This document shows positions 1 through 11,250 of a stretch of 64,000 bases of DNA, one piece after another. The stretch is from Hyperoodon ampullatus (lineage: Eukaryota > Chordata > Mammalia > Artiodactyla > Ziphiidae), in NCBI GenBank assembly GCA_949752795.1, contig OX457068.1:62623582-62687581 (forward strand). Reading direction: 5' to 3'. The notes under the pieces were generated by a model. It was not told the origin of the DNA, made no database searches, and worked only from the letters and a program-made list of their open reading frames with translations. The position numbers were made by a program, and so were the translations under genes. Positions within the stretch are counted from its first letter, which is position 1. The number at the start of each line of letters is the position of its first letter.

Positions 1-207
1 TACTAAGGTGATATGTCATTTCTACTTCATGTCTTTTACCTACATTTTTTTGGGCACATTCTTCATTTTAATTGATTTTTAAGAGTTCAGTCTATACTAG
101 GAACACTAACTGGTTATAAATTATATAAGTTACTAATATTTTTCCCCATTTGTTCTCACGTATAAGATGATATTTTTTTCTTTTGCTCTAAAGAAGTCTT
201 AAATTTT

Positions 208-413
208 TTTATACTTTTTTTTTTTTTGACTGCACTGGGTCTTAGTTGCTGCACACAGGATTTTTTAGTTGCAGTTTGCGAACTCTTAATTGTGGCCTGA
301 GAACTCTTATTGGTGGCATGTGGGATCTAGTTCCCTGACCAGGGATCAAACCCGGGCCCCCCTGCACTGGGAGTGCTCAGTCTTAGCCACAGGACCACCA
401 GGGAAGTCCCAAA
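208..413 (-). repeat. Older tRNA-derived SINE (CHR-1 / Bov-tA-like)
   Basis: The reverse complement starts gggacttccctggtggtcc and ends in an A-rich tail (the T-run near 215-227). It is flanked by a 14-bp target-site duplication, aagtcttaaatttt, at 194-207 and 414-427. The body is more diverged than the short CHR copies. Confidence 0.9.
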
Positions 414-545
414 AAGTCTTAAATTTTAATATCAGTTATCAATCTTTCTCTTTCTTGCATTATTTTTTTAATATGACATATTAAGCATTTTTTCTCTGTT
501 GTTACATAGTCCTCATAATAATATTTTTAAAGCTTACACAATTTA

Positions 546-753
546 GGGGCTTCCCTGGTGGCGCAGTGGTTGAGAGTTCGCCTGCCGATGCAGGGGACAT
601 GGGTTCGTGCCCCGGTCTGGGAGGATCCCACATGCCACGGAGCGGCTGGGCCCGTGAGCCATGGCCGCTGAGCCTGCGCGTCCGGAGCTGTGCTCCGCAA
701 CAGGAGAGGCCACAACAGTGAGAGGCCCACATACCGCAAAAAAAAAAAAAAAA
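546..753 (+). repeat. Short CHR SINE (cetacean deleted type)
   Basis: A typical short CHR copy with tRNA-like head, B-box-like ggttcgtgcccc and an A18-type tail. A 17-bp direct repeat ending cacaattta at 529-545 and 754-770 is the target-site duplication. Confidence 0.95.
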
Positions 754-959
754 AAAGCTTACACAATTTAATCTTTCTCCATTTTTGTCACTAAATCATC
801 TACATTATAGTTTTCATTATAGGTAGTGAACACGGTAGTGCATTTTGTTTTTCTTATTTTGGATGATTTCCTAAAGATAGAGTCTTAGATTCTTAGCGTA
901 AGATTGATGGGGTATGATCACATTTATGGCTCTAAAAGCATATCGTAAAATATCGTTTT

Positions 960-2347
960 AAAAGGTTATATGGGCTCCAGAGAAGATGGAGCAGATGTAC
1001 TCTTCCTTATTCCTCCACACAAGTATAACTAAAACCCCTGGACATTCTACATAAAACAAACATAAGATCCTGAAAGGTGGAGAGAAGAAGGGAGATTAGC
1101 TAACGTCCTTGATCTCAGAGAGAAACCTACAAGTGAGTGCCCTGGGTTTTCTTTGGGCCTCTTATTTCACAGAATGAACGCCAAAGCAGCAGACAACCAA
1201 GAAATGCCAATGGGCATAAACAAACAAAAAAAAGGCCCAATGAAAACCTCCCTTCTCTAGCCAAAAGACCAAAAAAGGGGCAGCACAGCAGGACAGAAGC
1301 CTCCACATTGTACAGCAGCCAAACACCACATAAAGAAACCATGCCCCCCTCCCGCCCACCACACATCCAGCAAAGGCCAAGTGGGGAGTCTAGACTTCCA
1401 CCCTCACCAGGCTATAATGCGGTTCCCAACTCCCCTGCTGAGGTGGTATCAGAGAAGGACCAATAGGGGACTGGGACCTTCATTCCCGCCAGGAGGTAAC
1501 AAAGCCCCAAAAGCCCCACACACAGAGCCAGTGGAGACTCTGTGGGGAGCCTAGACTTCCAATACCCCCACCTGGCAGTAATAAGGTGCACCCCCTCCCT
1601 GCTTCAGTGGTGTCAGAGGAAGTCTAATGGGGATTCAGAACTTTAATCAACCCCCAGTAGTAACAAGGCCACACTGACCCTATGGTGTCAGTGGAGGCCA
1701 AGGTGGGGAACCTGGCCTGGAACCCCTCATAGCAGTAATATGGTGGCACTTCACCTCAGTTGGTCGAGTGGTGTCAGAGGAAGCCAGCTAAAATAGAAGG
1801 TTTAAATAAGATCCAGAGTCTTGCAACAGAATACCTAAAATGTCCAAAATCAATTGAATATCACTTATCATACCAAGAACCAGGGGGATCTCAAACTGCA
1901 TGAAAAAAGACCATCAATAGATGTCAACACCAAGAAGACAGAGATGTTACAATTATCTGACAAAGATTTTAAGGCAGCCATCATAAAAATACTCAATAAA
2001 CATTTGCAAACACACTTGAAACATGAAAAAATAGATAGTCTTAGCAAAGAAAAAGAAAATCTCAGCAAAGAAACAGAAATATAAACAAGAACCAAATGGA
2101 AATTTTAGAACTGAAAAATATACTAAATGAAAGGATGGATGTATGAATGGAAGAGATAGAAGAAAGAATTGGTGAACTGGAAGATAGTACAATAGAATTT
2201 ACCTGATCTGAAAAACAGAGAGCAAATAGGGTAAAAAAAAAAATGAACAGGACCTCATGAACCTTTGGCACCATAACAAAAGATCTAACATTCATGTCCT
2301 TGGAATCCTAGAAGAGAAAGGTGGGCTGAGAAAGTACTTGAAGAAAT
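960..2347 (+). repeat. Old L1: 5' UTR and start of ORF1 (left half)
   Basis: 960-1830 carries degenerate repeated units (tggggagcctagacttcca...cagtaat...ggtgtcagagga) typical of old mammalian L1 5' UTRs. It runs into a decayed ORF1 from about 1850 (coiled-coil-rich, Lys/Glu-rich). The element is interrupted near 2350 by a younger L1 and resumes near 3050. Confidence 0.8.
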
Positions 2348-2356
2348 AATGACTGA

Positions 2357-3049
2357 GGAAAAGAATGAAGTAATGCCATTTGCAGCAACATGGATGGACC
2401 TAGAGATTGTCATACTGAGTGAAGTAAGTCAGACAGAGAAAGAGAAATATCATATGATATCCCTTACATGTGGAATCTAAAAAGAAATGATTCAAATGAA
2501 CTTATTTACAAAACAGACTCACAGACTTAGAGAATGAACTTATGGTTACCAGGGGGGAAGGATAGTTAGGGAGTTTGAGATCGACATGAACACACTGTTA
2601 TATTTAAAATGGATAACTGGGACTTCCCTGGTGGTCCAGGGGGTAAGACTCCTCGCTCCCAATGCAGGGGGCCTGGGTTCAATCCCTGGTTGGGGAATTA
2701 GATCCCACATGCATGCTGCAACTAAGAGTCCACATGCCACAACTAAAGATCCTGCATGCTGCAATGAAGATTCCACGTGCTGCAACTAAGACCTGGCACA
2801 GCCTAAATAAATAAATAATTCTTTTTTTAAGAAAATAAAATGGATAACCAACAAGGACCTACTGTATAGCACAGGGAACTCTGCTCAATGTTATGTGGCA
2901 GCCTGGATGGGAAGGGAGCTTGGGGAAGAATGGATACATGTATATTTATGGCTGAGTCCCTTTGCTGTGCACCTGAAACTATCCCAACATTGTTAATCGG
3001 CTATACTCCAACATAGAATAAAAAGTTTAAAAAAAAAAAAGAAAGAAAG
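2357..3049 (+). repeat. 5'-truncated L1 3' end inserted in the older L1
   Basis: It begins in the end of ORF2/3' UTR (gccatttgcagcaacatgg, then gtgaagtaagtcagacagag) and ends at a poly-A/GAAA tail. It splits the old L1 ORF1 reading ...gaagaaataatg / gctgaaaactttcc.... A SINE at 2618-2836 lies inside it. Confidence 0.8.
2618..2836 (+). repeat. CHR-type SINE with repeated gcaacta- units
   Basis: It starts at gggacttccctggtggtcc and has four degenerate catgc-gcaactaa units and an aataaataaata tail. Target-site duplication aaaatggataac is at 2606-2617 and 2837-2848, inside the L1 tail. Confidence 0.93.
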
Positions 3050-3560
3050 AATAGCTGAAAACTTTCCAAATTTGGCAAAAGATATAAACCTACAGATTCC
3101 AGAAGCTGATCAAACCCCAAACAAGATAAAGCCAAAGAAATCCATGACAAGACACAGAGGTGAACTTCTGAGAACTAAAAAAAGAAAATATCATATCTTA
3201 AAGCAGAAATGACACCTTATCCATAAGAGAAAATCAGTTTGAATTACAGCAGCTTTCTTATCAGAAACTGTGGAGGCCACAAGGAAGTGGCACAACATTT
3301 TTCAAGTACTGAAAGAAGAGAACTGTCAACACACAATCCTATAGCCAGTGAAGAGATCCTTTAAGTATGAAGAGGAAATCACTAAAGGAAAACTAAGAGT
3401 AGTTATCACTAGCAGACCTACCCTGAAGAATGGCTAAAGAAGTCCTCCAAGCAAAAGAAAATTATAAAAGAAGAAACCTTGGAACAGCAGAAGAAAAAAC
3501 ACACATCAAGCAAAAAATCAGTAAATACAATAGTCTTCCTTTCTCTTCTGAGTTTTCTAA
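3050..3560 (+). repeat. Old L1 ORF1 remnant (right half)
   Basis: Continuation of the ORF1 of the element at 960-2347 (gctgaaaactttccaaattt, then gacaagacacagaggtgaac, and cctatagccagtgaagag). It is decayed, with stops and frameshifts. The right edge is uncertain. Confidence 0.7.
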
Positions 3561-4428
3561 ATTACTTTTGACAGTTGAAGCAAAAATTTTAACACTGTTA
3601 TGGCTCTAAATGTAGGTAGAGGAAATAGGAAAATTATATTTCAATAAGGCTTTCTCTTTAATTGTGAGAGAGCTTTCCCCAGATTGCTCAAAACATAGAA
3701 GTTCTGGGAGTAATCATATATCAACCAACACCATTTCTGCATTACACTGACATTATCCCCTATTTATCAATCGCTTTTCAGGTGCTCTGTATCGAAGAAT
3801 AAAAAATGCAGAACAGACTGCATACGCCATCAACATTGGTGACATTTTCTTTTTTGACCAAGTTACCAGATATGATGTCATAGTCATAGAATATCATGAT
3901 GATACTTCTGTACAAAGATGGAGTCACAGATGTTCCAGTAACAAAGTTTCATTGTTTAGAGATTCATGAAAAGCTAGTGTGAGGTCCCCAGCAACTTCTC
4001 TTAGTTCTATCTTGTTAAGCATTTTTAAAACAAATTACTTAAAGTAAAGGAGGCTTTTACTATTTGCAGATATCTTAAAACTCAATAAAAATAGGTAAGA
4101 AATCAAGATTCAAAACAGTCTTAACAGGGAAGAAGCTCAAACCCAGCAAGATAAAAGACATCATAAAGTATACATGCCCTGGTCTGAAATATTTAAGTTG
4201 ACTTGCTATACCTTCCCAGGTTGCCAGAAAGATAACATCATTGTATTTCTTCTGTCTGATTTCATCCTCAACCTTACCAAGGCCTTAAATAGAAAGTCAA
4301 ACCACCAAAGGCTGTTTTCTCTAAAACACTGCACTAACGTTATTTTTAGGAATATGTTGATACATAGCACAGGATATCAGAAAATACCACCATTACAAAA
4401 AAAAAAAAGGCAACACAGTGAGACTTAC
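3561..4428. other. PSTPIP2 intron 6, low-copy sequence
   Basis: No repeat family was recognised. It contains a 72-codon stop-free stretch on the plus strand without ATG (3751-3966, see findings). Confidence 0.5.
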
Positions 4429-4491
4429 ATCCATGGTTTTTTTGAATTGTAAGCTCTTTTGTTTATGGGCAGCATCCATTATAAGCTCCGT
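4429..4491 (-). CDS. PSTPIP2: PSTPIP2 coding exon 6 (residues about 119-139)
   Basis: The acceptor ...ttctctctgcacag is followed by codons for TELIMDAAHKQKSLQFKKTM and Asp, then a near-perfect donor GAT|GTAAGTC. The 63-nt exon is in phase 0 at both ends and continues directly from exon 5 (...QKLQRKK/TELIMD...). It encodes an F-BAR helix segment; the basic KKTM region is on the membrane-facing side in related domains. Position 126 is Ala, where I recall Ile in the human protein (MDAIHK). No continuation encoding the following NYEQKCRDKDEAEQ-type sequence was found between 1 and 4428, so the next exon lies outside the window. Confidence 0.95.
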
Positions 4492-4539
4492 CTGTGCAGA
4501 GAGAACAGGCACTATTAATAATCAAAACCAACTGTTATC

Positions 4540-4710
4540 AGCAGCTTAACTTGAGGGCTGAGTGTTCAACGTGGCTTATCTCAATTCGTCCTCACACAAC
4601 CCAGAGGGTAGATGTGCTATTTATTATTACTCCCATTTCACAAGTAAGGAGACTGCAGCACAGAAAAGCTGAACAATTTGCCCACCTTTGAACCTGGGTG
4701 GCCACTAGTC
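4540..4710 (-). repeat. MIR SINE fragment
   Basis: A reverse-complement MIR core is visible: actcccatttcacaagtaag, then gaacaatttgcccacctttgaacctgg. It is ancient and diverged and lies in intron 5, about 50 bp from exon 6. Confidence 0.7.
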
Positions 4711-5104
4711 AGTATTGAGAATCACTGATCATCTTAGAGTATCCTCATCAGTAAATCTGGAATCAAGGAACTTAGGTTTCAAAAAGGGATTTTAAAACTT
4801 TGTTAAAGCACCATTTATATTTTAAAAAGGGGTCTTTATTCTGTAAGCCTATGTCAGCACAGTTAAAGACTCAGAAACATTCACTTCTGTGACATCTATC
4901 AATGGCACGTCCTTCACCAGCAAAGAGCCCAAGCAGTATGAAGGGAAGAAATGCTTGTGGGATAGCTAAAAGAAGCTGTTCCCCTACTCTTTACCCCATC
5001 TAATCCAGGAAAGGTAAGCTACTCTTCAAGTTCACTTGGGAGCAACTTCTTTGCTGTGGCTGTGATGTTAATACTTTTTTAGTCAAAATAATGGAGCTAA
5101 TAAT

Positions 5105-5330
5105 AAAAATGTAGCTCTCAGGCATAATAGTAGCTCCCATTTATTAAGCACTATTATGTGCTAAGCAACTTTCATGCATCACAACAACTGTGAGTACTCA
5201 TCCCCATTTTCTTGACAGTAAACTGAGATGGATTAACTCACCCAAGGTAATACTCTCAACAAGTAGCAGAGCTGGGATTTGGGCACAGCCAGACTCCTGT
5301 GCCCTTGTTCCTAATCATTATCCAAAACTA
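5105..5330 (-). repeat. MIR SINE
   Basis: A nearly complete reverse MIR: tagctcccatttattaagca, ccccattttcttgacag, then gcagagctgggatttgggca. Confidence 0.8.
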
Positions 5331-6301
5331 TCATTATCCTTATGATAGCTCTTTAAAACCAAATGGGTACATAAAAGGCCAAGAAATTCAATAATTCAAA
5401 ATGAGCTATGGCATTGCTCTTGTACAAAATTATATAATCCAAAATAATGTTGAAAATGAAATTAAAAGATTTCTCTTTCTTCCGGAAAACTAAGTTTTTG
5501 TCTGTTACCATAGCACACAAACATGGATGGATTTTCAAGGTATCTGGATGGAAGGTTTGGGATGGTCTCACTTCAAATATGAACTTTGTGGAATACACGA
5601 AACTCCCTTGGGGGAGCCCCAAGGGACCCTCAGGGAACAGAACAGTCATCTTCCAGCCCAGCTGAAATTGAGGAACCAGGAGGTAGCTAATGGTCCCAAG
5701 GAGGCTCCAAGTACATGGAGAACAGACAGGGCTCCAATGTGACCCAACAGGGAAAGACTCATGGGCAGCTCCCTGCCATCCAAGACAGGGAGCTGTGTGG
5801 CTCACGTGAGCATCTATGTGCCTCTGCCAGGAGGGGCAGGGTTTATTCATAATAATAAACCCTGATTTTCCCAGGCTCCACAGAGCAGATCAATTAGCAA
5901 TGTCGGTCCATCCGTCGTCCTTTCTACTCTGAATATACACACTGCCATTCTTCCAGTTCAGGAGCTGCTATTAATTTATAGTTTATGGCCCAAGCCAGGC
6001 CTCCTTATCTCCAAGTTCTACATAACACCTGCTTCAAGCACCTCTCACGTGTCTACAAAGTTCTACTTCATACCATTCTTCTCTCTGCCTTCAAAGATTC
6101 CTGGCACTTGTATGTCAGCAGGATCTTAGAAAGCAGACGTCCAGCTCTCATCTGACAGGGCCCATGAGGTGATACTGCTCAAGGCCACTCAGTGACACCC
6201 AGTCCAGCTCTGTCTGCTGTACCACCTTGATTTAAGTCTCCTCATGTCCATACTCACTTGTAGGGTGGCCTATCCATGGTGACCCCAGAAAGTCATGAGT
6301 T
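5331..6301. other. PSTPIP2 intron 5, low-copy sequence
   Basis: No recognised repeat or exon. A 165-codon minus-strand open frame at 5353-5850 has no recognisable domain and is treated as chance. Confidence 0.4.
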
Positions 6302-6318
6302 CTCTTTCAGGACTCCTT

Positions 6319-6441
6319 TTTTTTTTTTTTTTTTTGACCGCACCATGCACGTGGGATCTTAGTTTCCCAAGCAGGCATCGAACCCGTGTCCCCTGCAGTA
6401 GAAGTGCAGAGTCTTAACCACTGGACTGCCAGGGAAGTCTC
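6319..6441 (-). repeat. Short tRNA-derived SINE, reverse
   Basis: A T-tail at about 6319-6335 and a head (ctggactgccagggaagtc) at the right. Imperfect 17-bp duplication (ctcttt[c/a]aggactcctt) at 6302-6318 and 6442-6458. It lacks most of the body seen in other copies. Confidence 0.88.
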
Positions 6442-6458
6442 CTCTTTAAGGACTCCTT

Positions 6459-7749
6459 GGGGAAGTTTTTCTTCTAGGACTCATCCTTTCTGCTTAGACC
6501 AACTCCAGTAGAAATTTGATTCTGTTTTGTTATCAATAACACAAAATAGTGCAAAAACACAATCCTCTATGCTATCAAGTGGGGAGATGCAAGAGGGAGG
6601 GGAAAAGGAAGAAGAGATTTTATAAATGACCCAAGTGACCCTGCAGTAAATTACTGACAGAGCTGCTGAGTGGTCTGTTTGTCTGCCTATATACATTCAG
6701 ACTGTACTCTGAAAACTGGAAGTGACAACCTGCATGACCAAAGAGGTTCCCTTTGGAGACTGCTCTCGACACAGGCCGAACATTCTGCTGTGATCGTCCC
6801 TATCTTAATATGGGCACCAAAGGAGAGAATGACTGACCACATGCTGCCTTTGTCAGGCTTAGGACGTTCTGGGCTGGGAAGGAACTCCAGCACCTAAAAT
6901 GTCAAGCCTCCTGAGAGTGGCTCCGAAGATGCCTCCCTGCCTGCCAACCTCCAGGGGTGAGAGACTCCTCCCACTCTGCCTTCACCCACACTGCCTTTCA
7001 CTCTGCTGGCTTTAGCTTCAAGGTCGCTGCCTCCAGAAGGCCTCCCCAGACCTATAAATTAGGTTAAGTGTCCCCGCTGCATGTTCAGCTGGCACCTTCA
7101 CTTCCCTACCTGTTAAGGCTCATCACACTTTGTCATGATTTACTGTCACGTCAGTCTCTCTAGCCATACTCTATGCTGTGGGGGAGAGATGGCCATGGCC
7201 GCATTGGTTACCACCCTCAGAAAACAGTAGTTCTGTAAGTGAGTTCACCAAAACTTCTACCAGCCATTCCATCTGCACCTCCCCCATCCCAGTTTGCTAA
7301 AAGAAACTAACTGATGGATTTCCTGGAAATGGCTTAATTTTCAAGAAGTGAGAGACCAGCGCATGCAGGCTTTGACCAGTGAAAACTAGAAGTTAACACT
7401 AACACATTTTCTCCAAAAGTTTGCTTTTTTTAAAAAAAAAAGTATCCATACAGAAGTGGAACAACCCAGAGTTCATTGCGACACAAGTAATTACAAATTT
7501 ATTAATGAACTTCGGACTCTGCAAAGAAAGCTCAGAAAGTGTTTTCCTGCTCTTGAGAGCACACAATATAGGGAACTTGGATGACAGTGGTGGAATGAGC
7601 CCAGGCGCCTCTGTTGCTTAAGAGAATTCAAAACAGTTCTTCTGGCTGCGAGAACTTGGTCTTTGTAACCTGCTAGGAAGGGAAGTTTCAGAAGCCTTGC
7701 AAACTTAGCAAAACTCTCCCTGAAATAACTAAGGCAACCGAGGGCACTT
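6459..7749. other. PSTPIP2 intron 5, low-copy sequence
   Basis: No repeat or exon recognised; moderately GC-rich in 6900-7060. Confidence 0.4.
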
Positions 7750-7762
7750 AAGAATGTGAGGA

Positions 7763-7971
7763 GGGCTTCCCTGGTGGCGCAGTGGTTGAGAGTCCGCCTG
7801 CCGATGCAGGGGACACGGGTTCGTGCCCTGGTCTGGGAAAATCCCACATGCCGCGGAGCGGCTGGGCCTGTGAGCCATGGCCGTTGGGCCTGCGCATCCG
7901 GAGCCTGTGCTCCGCAACGGGAGAGGCCACAACAGTGAGAGGCCCACATACTGCAAAAAAAAAAAAAAAAA
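7763..7971 (+). repeat. Short CHR SINE (cetacean deleted type)
   Basis: Well-preserved copy with an A-tail. The duplication aagaatgtgagga flanks it exactly at 7750-7762 and 7972-7984, suggesting a fairly young insertion. Confidence 0.96.
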
Positions 7972-7984
7972 AAGAATGTGAGGA

Positions 7985-8628
7985 AATGACCCTCTTCTCC
8001 TCTTAGGGGAAATCATGTGTGCATAGACTCTGGTTGTCTAAGGCATTTTGCTTCTGAAAAATTGTAAATCCTTTGGAGAGGCAGGTAGGGCTGGCAATGT
8101 CAGCCAAAAAGAGTTTGACCATCCAGTAGATGGGTGTAATACACATATTATTTTTTCTCTGAAAAGTACTTTAGGTCAGATGCACCCCCTCAAGCCTCAC
8201 ACATGAAGCTTGAGTTTGTGTGAAAACACCTGACATGGTGTTCCTTAATGGTTGGTTTCTACCCTTCCTTCCTATAAGAGGTATAGCAGTAAGAGCGGCT
8301 CATAAAAGGTCAATATATGTAAGGCAGTCAGGCTCTTAAGATACTGCCACCCGCTCTGAATGCCAAGTGGCCACCAAGGAAGCTGGAATTAGACTCTGAT
8401 TTAGAACCACAGGCAAAGTTGCTGAGATGGAGGTAGGGGTAGAGCCAGCTGTTTACTGAATACACACTGCAGACTTCCAGACAGTAAAGGGCCAAGATGA
8501 AGAAAGCTGTCCAAAAAGTCCATGCAGAGCTGTCTGGAGAGACCTGGGTGGGAATGTTCGGATGCCAAATAGGGAAGAGCTTATCCCCCACGTGAAGTTC
8601 ATTCCAACCCTGGAGACCAGATGTTAAA
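7985..8628. other. PSTPIP2 intron 5, low-copy sequence
   Basis: No repeat or exon recognised. Confidence 0.4.
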
Positions 8629-8639
8629 AAAAGTTCTGG

Positions 8640-8720
8640 GGACTTCCCTGGCAGTCCAGAGGTTAAGACTCCGTGCTTCTGGTGTGGCCAACAAATTTAA
8701 TTAATTAATTACTTAAATGT
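8640..8720 (+). repeat. Severely shortened SINE
   Basis: Only the head (gacttccctggcagtccaga) and a ggccaacaaa/ttaattaatt tail remain, about 80 bp. The duplication aaaagttctgg at 8629-8639 and 8721-8731 shows that it inserted, or was later reduced, as a unit. Confidence 0.85.
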
Positions 8721-8850
8721 AAAAGTTCTGGAAGGGCCCTATCTGGCTGCCAGGCCAACCTGAATGTACAAGTCTTTTAGGAACAAAACAGAAGGAAGTC
8801 AGAACAGTGGTCTAGTCTAAGGAACACTTTAATATAAATCTGGACTTCTT

Positions 8851-9070
8851 CTTTTTTTTTTTTTTTTTTTTTTTTTTTGGCGGTACGCGGGCCTCTCACT
8901 GTTGTGGCCTCTCCCGTTGCGGAGCACAGGCTCCGGACGCGCAGGCTCAGCGGCCATGGCTCACGGGCCCAGCCGCTCCGCGGCATGTGGGATCTTCCCG
9001 GACCGGGGCACGAACCCGTGTCCCCTGCATCGGCAGGCGGACTCTCAACCACTGCACCACCAGAGAAGCC
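8851..9070 (-). repeat. Short CHR SINE, reverse
   Basis: A T-run at 8852-8878 then the reverse complement of the short CHR body. Duplication ctggacttctt at 8840-8850 and 9071-9081. Confidence 0.95.
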
Positions 9071-9204
9071 CTGGACTTCTTTTCTTGATGCCTATAACTT
9101 CCCAAATGTTTACCAGTTTTATTAACTCTTGTTCACTCCCATCTCCTTCCATATAATTGGCCAGAATAAATCCTATCAATGAAAAAGAGCCTGTAAACAT
9201 CTGC

Positions 9205-9290
9205 TTTGAGGCCAAAAAGACTTGAATTTCCCAGGGCCTCAGTTTCCCTATTTGTAAAATAGGATGGTTGGATGACATTATGGTCTCCAG
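9205..9290 (+). repeat. MIR fragment
   Basis: Core motif gggcctcagtttccctattt followed by gtaaaataggatgg, typical of the MIR sense strand. Confidence 0.65.
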
Positions 9291-9708
9291 GGGGAACATG
9301 GGTCCCCTCCACTTCTTATCCTCCCCTTACTGCCTTGTCCAGGAGGAAGAGTGTAGTCTGAGAACCTACCACCTTGGTAGCACATGCTAGACCCTTATGA
9401 AGACAGAAGGGTTCCCCTTTCCAGTCATAGTTTAAACAGTGGGAGCAGATATAAAAAGAAGAGGAAAGCAGGCTGGATCCCTGACTCTTACAACAATTAA
9501 AAAAGAACTGCCCTAACGTGCAAATGGGCACAGAGGCATCACCATCTAGACTGAGTGCCCGTATGGTTCCCAGTAAATAATCTCATAGGTTAAAAGGAGA
9601 GTGTGGGTGCTTGAGGGTAGGAAATGGGTCAAGGAGTTTAATGAACAAACAAGCCTGGAATTTTCTGCTGGAAGAATGGCAACATCTTAACACATACGTA
9701 AACCCAAC

Positions 9709-9815
9709 CTTTTTTCGCTGCAACTTTTGCTTTTCCCTGAATTCTTCCATCTTCTTGGCCTCTTCTCTTAGAGTCTGTGCAAGCTGAATGTGACTTTGTG
9801 CCACACTGTCTACTT
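9709..9815 (-). CDS. PSTPIP2: PSTPIP2 coding exon 5 (residues about 83-118), includes Leu98
   Basis: The acceptor ...tgctttttgcag precedes AA, which completes Gln83. The exon then encodes VDSVAQSHIQLAQTLREEAK and KMEEFREKQKLQRKK, ending in phase 0. The donor is AAG|GTTGGG, weaker than the other four donors because it has T at +3 and G at +4. The segment is a long charged alpha-helix of the F-BAR domain. By my numbering the Leu of AQTLREE is residue 98 (codon at 9769-9771, CTA). Leu98 is the residue changed to Pro in the mouse chronic multifocal osteomyelitis (cmo) allele, and it is normal here. The exon is 107 nt long and open throughout. Confidence 0.96.
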
Positions 9816-10384
9816 CTGCAAAAAGCATTTAAAAAAATAAACAAGATCTACACATGTCTGAATTCAAACCAAAGAAACTATACAGAAAGTTAAAATACAT
9901 ACAAAATGCTAGGGCAAGTGGTAAAGTTAACCTGCTTCACTTGGTCACCAACATTTATTGAGCCCCTCCATGTGTCCAGCATTGCCCTGGCCACCAAGAC
10001 CAAGCTGGCAAACCTTTAGCTTAGCTTCCTACCACTAACTGCTACTAACCTAGTGTATGCCCAGGGCCAGGGAGAAGCTCATGGAGCTTGCATGCTAGCA
10101 TACATTACTAAACCCACTACAATTTCAAATTCGATCCTATTTCTCATTACATGACTCTAAGGTTCTTTCCATCTCTAACACCTCATGAGCCCATAAGAAA
10201 TTTATCTCTGGATAGAAAGATTATTGGTGTTTTTCCCTTTATTTTCTTTGTAATAAGCATGGCTTACTTTTTTAATAGAAAAACCGAAATGCTTATCTTT
10301 CTTGTTCTAAGAAAACAAATTGAAGATGGCATTAAAGCTAGAAAGACTGACAGATCTGACCTAAGAAAAAAATTTTAAACTTGT

Positions 10385-10775
10385 GTATGTGTCAAATAAC
10401 CTTGAACAAGGTTGGAAGGTACATGACAAACTGGAAAAAATATTTGCAATTTATGTAACAAAGGGCTTTCACAAATCAAAATAAATATATATATTCCAGT
10501 ATTTTTTAAATGGTTAAAAAACATGAAATTTTTTAAAAGATTGTCCAATTAGCCAGTAAACATTTGAAAACGTATTCAGCCTTAAAACTACTGAAAAAAC
10601 ACAAAGCTTTAAAACCCCGAAAACTATCACTTTTTACCTTTCAGTTTGGCAAAATTTTTAAAGTGTAAAAATTCTTCGTATTGGCAAGCATGGGGAAAAA
10701 ATCAGTATCACCTTTCTGGAGGAAATGTGGCATTTTGGTGAATAAAAATATTTTAAATGTAAGAGTGAGACAGAT
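10385..10775 (+). repeat. Old L1 (L1ME-like) 3' region
   Basis: Decayed ORF2 end: ggaaaaaatatttgcaattt, aagggctttcacaaatc, and gtattggcaagcatgggg. Intron 4. Confidence 0.6.
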
Positions 10776-11215
10776 CTGCATGAACTGAAATGGAAAGATG
10801 TCTAGAACCACTCAACTAGCTACAGAAACATGTTAAGCACATACTGTGCCACATTAAAGTCCTTAGCTTGGAAGCATGAAGGACAGAAGGACTTAAAGTC
10901 TTAAATTCTGAGTAACAGGCCCAGGGAATACTAGAACTGGACAGGACCCCCCGGAAGATCAGTGCCAGGGCCTCACCCTGAGTTTCCAGTGTGAGAACCC
11001 CTGCCCTAAGTAAGTCAAATGTACATCATAACGTGCAAGTGTGGACGGTTCTCCAGCTCATTTCAACTCTGAAGGGCTATTCTTCACCTTAGGAGTTGCT
11101 CTGATTTTTTTTTTTTTCACCCAGTATGAGATTGCTGTTCAAATTAAAACCCACCTTTGATGACACACACGGAGCTTGCCAAAGACAGCAAATACATTTT
11201 TAAAAAATCACTTAC

Positions 11216-11250
11216 GCAGCTTGAAGGCGTCAAGGGCCCGCTTCAGGGTG
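11216..11250 (-). CDS. PSTPIP2: PSTPIP2 coding exon 4, 35-nt microexon (residues about 71-83)
   Basis: This very short exon follows the acceptor ...gcttttcttttaag. It completes Asn71, encodes TLKRALDAFKL, and leaves a single C that begins Gln83; the donor is GC|GTAAGT. With its neighbours the reading is ETNTLKRALDAFKLQVDSVA, matching the PSTPIP2 F-BAR helix. Its 35 nt and phase change (2 in, 1 out) mean that skipping it would shift the frame. It is too short for an ORF scan and was found by following the protein from the flanking exons. Confidence 0.93.

Noticed and set aside
546..620. tRNA gene (A-box and B-box-like motifs)
   Set aside because: It is the tRNA-derived head of a SINE; no cloverleaf with an anticodon stem was found and the same head recurs many times.
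5353..5850. 165-codon minus-strand open frame in PSTPIP2 intron 5
   Set aside because: Right strand and location, but no similarity to the expected F-BAR residues, and the phase-perfect exon 5 to exon 6 join leaves no room for it.
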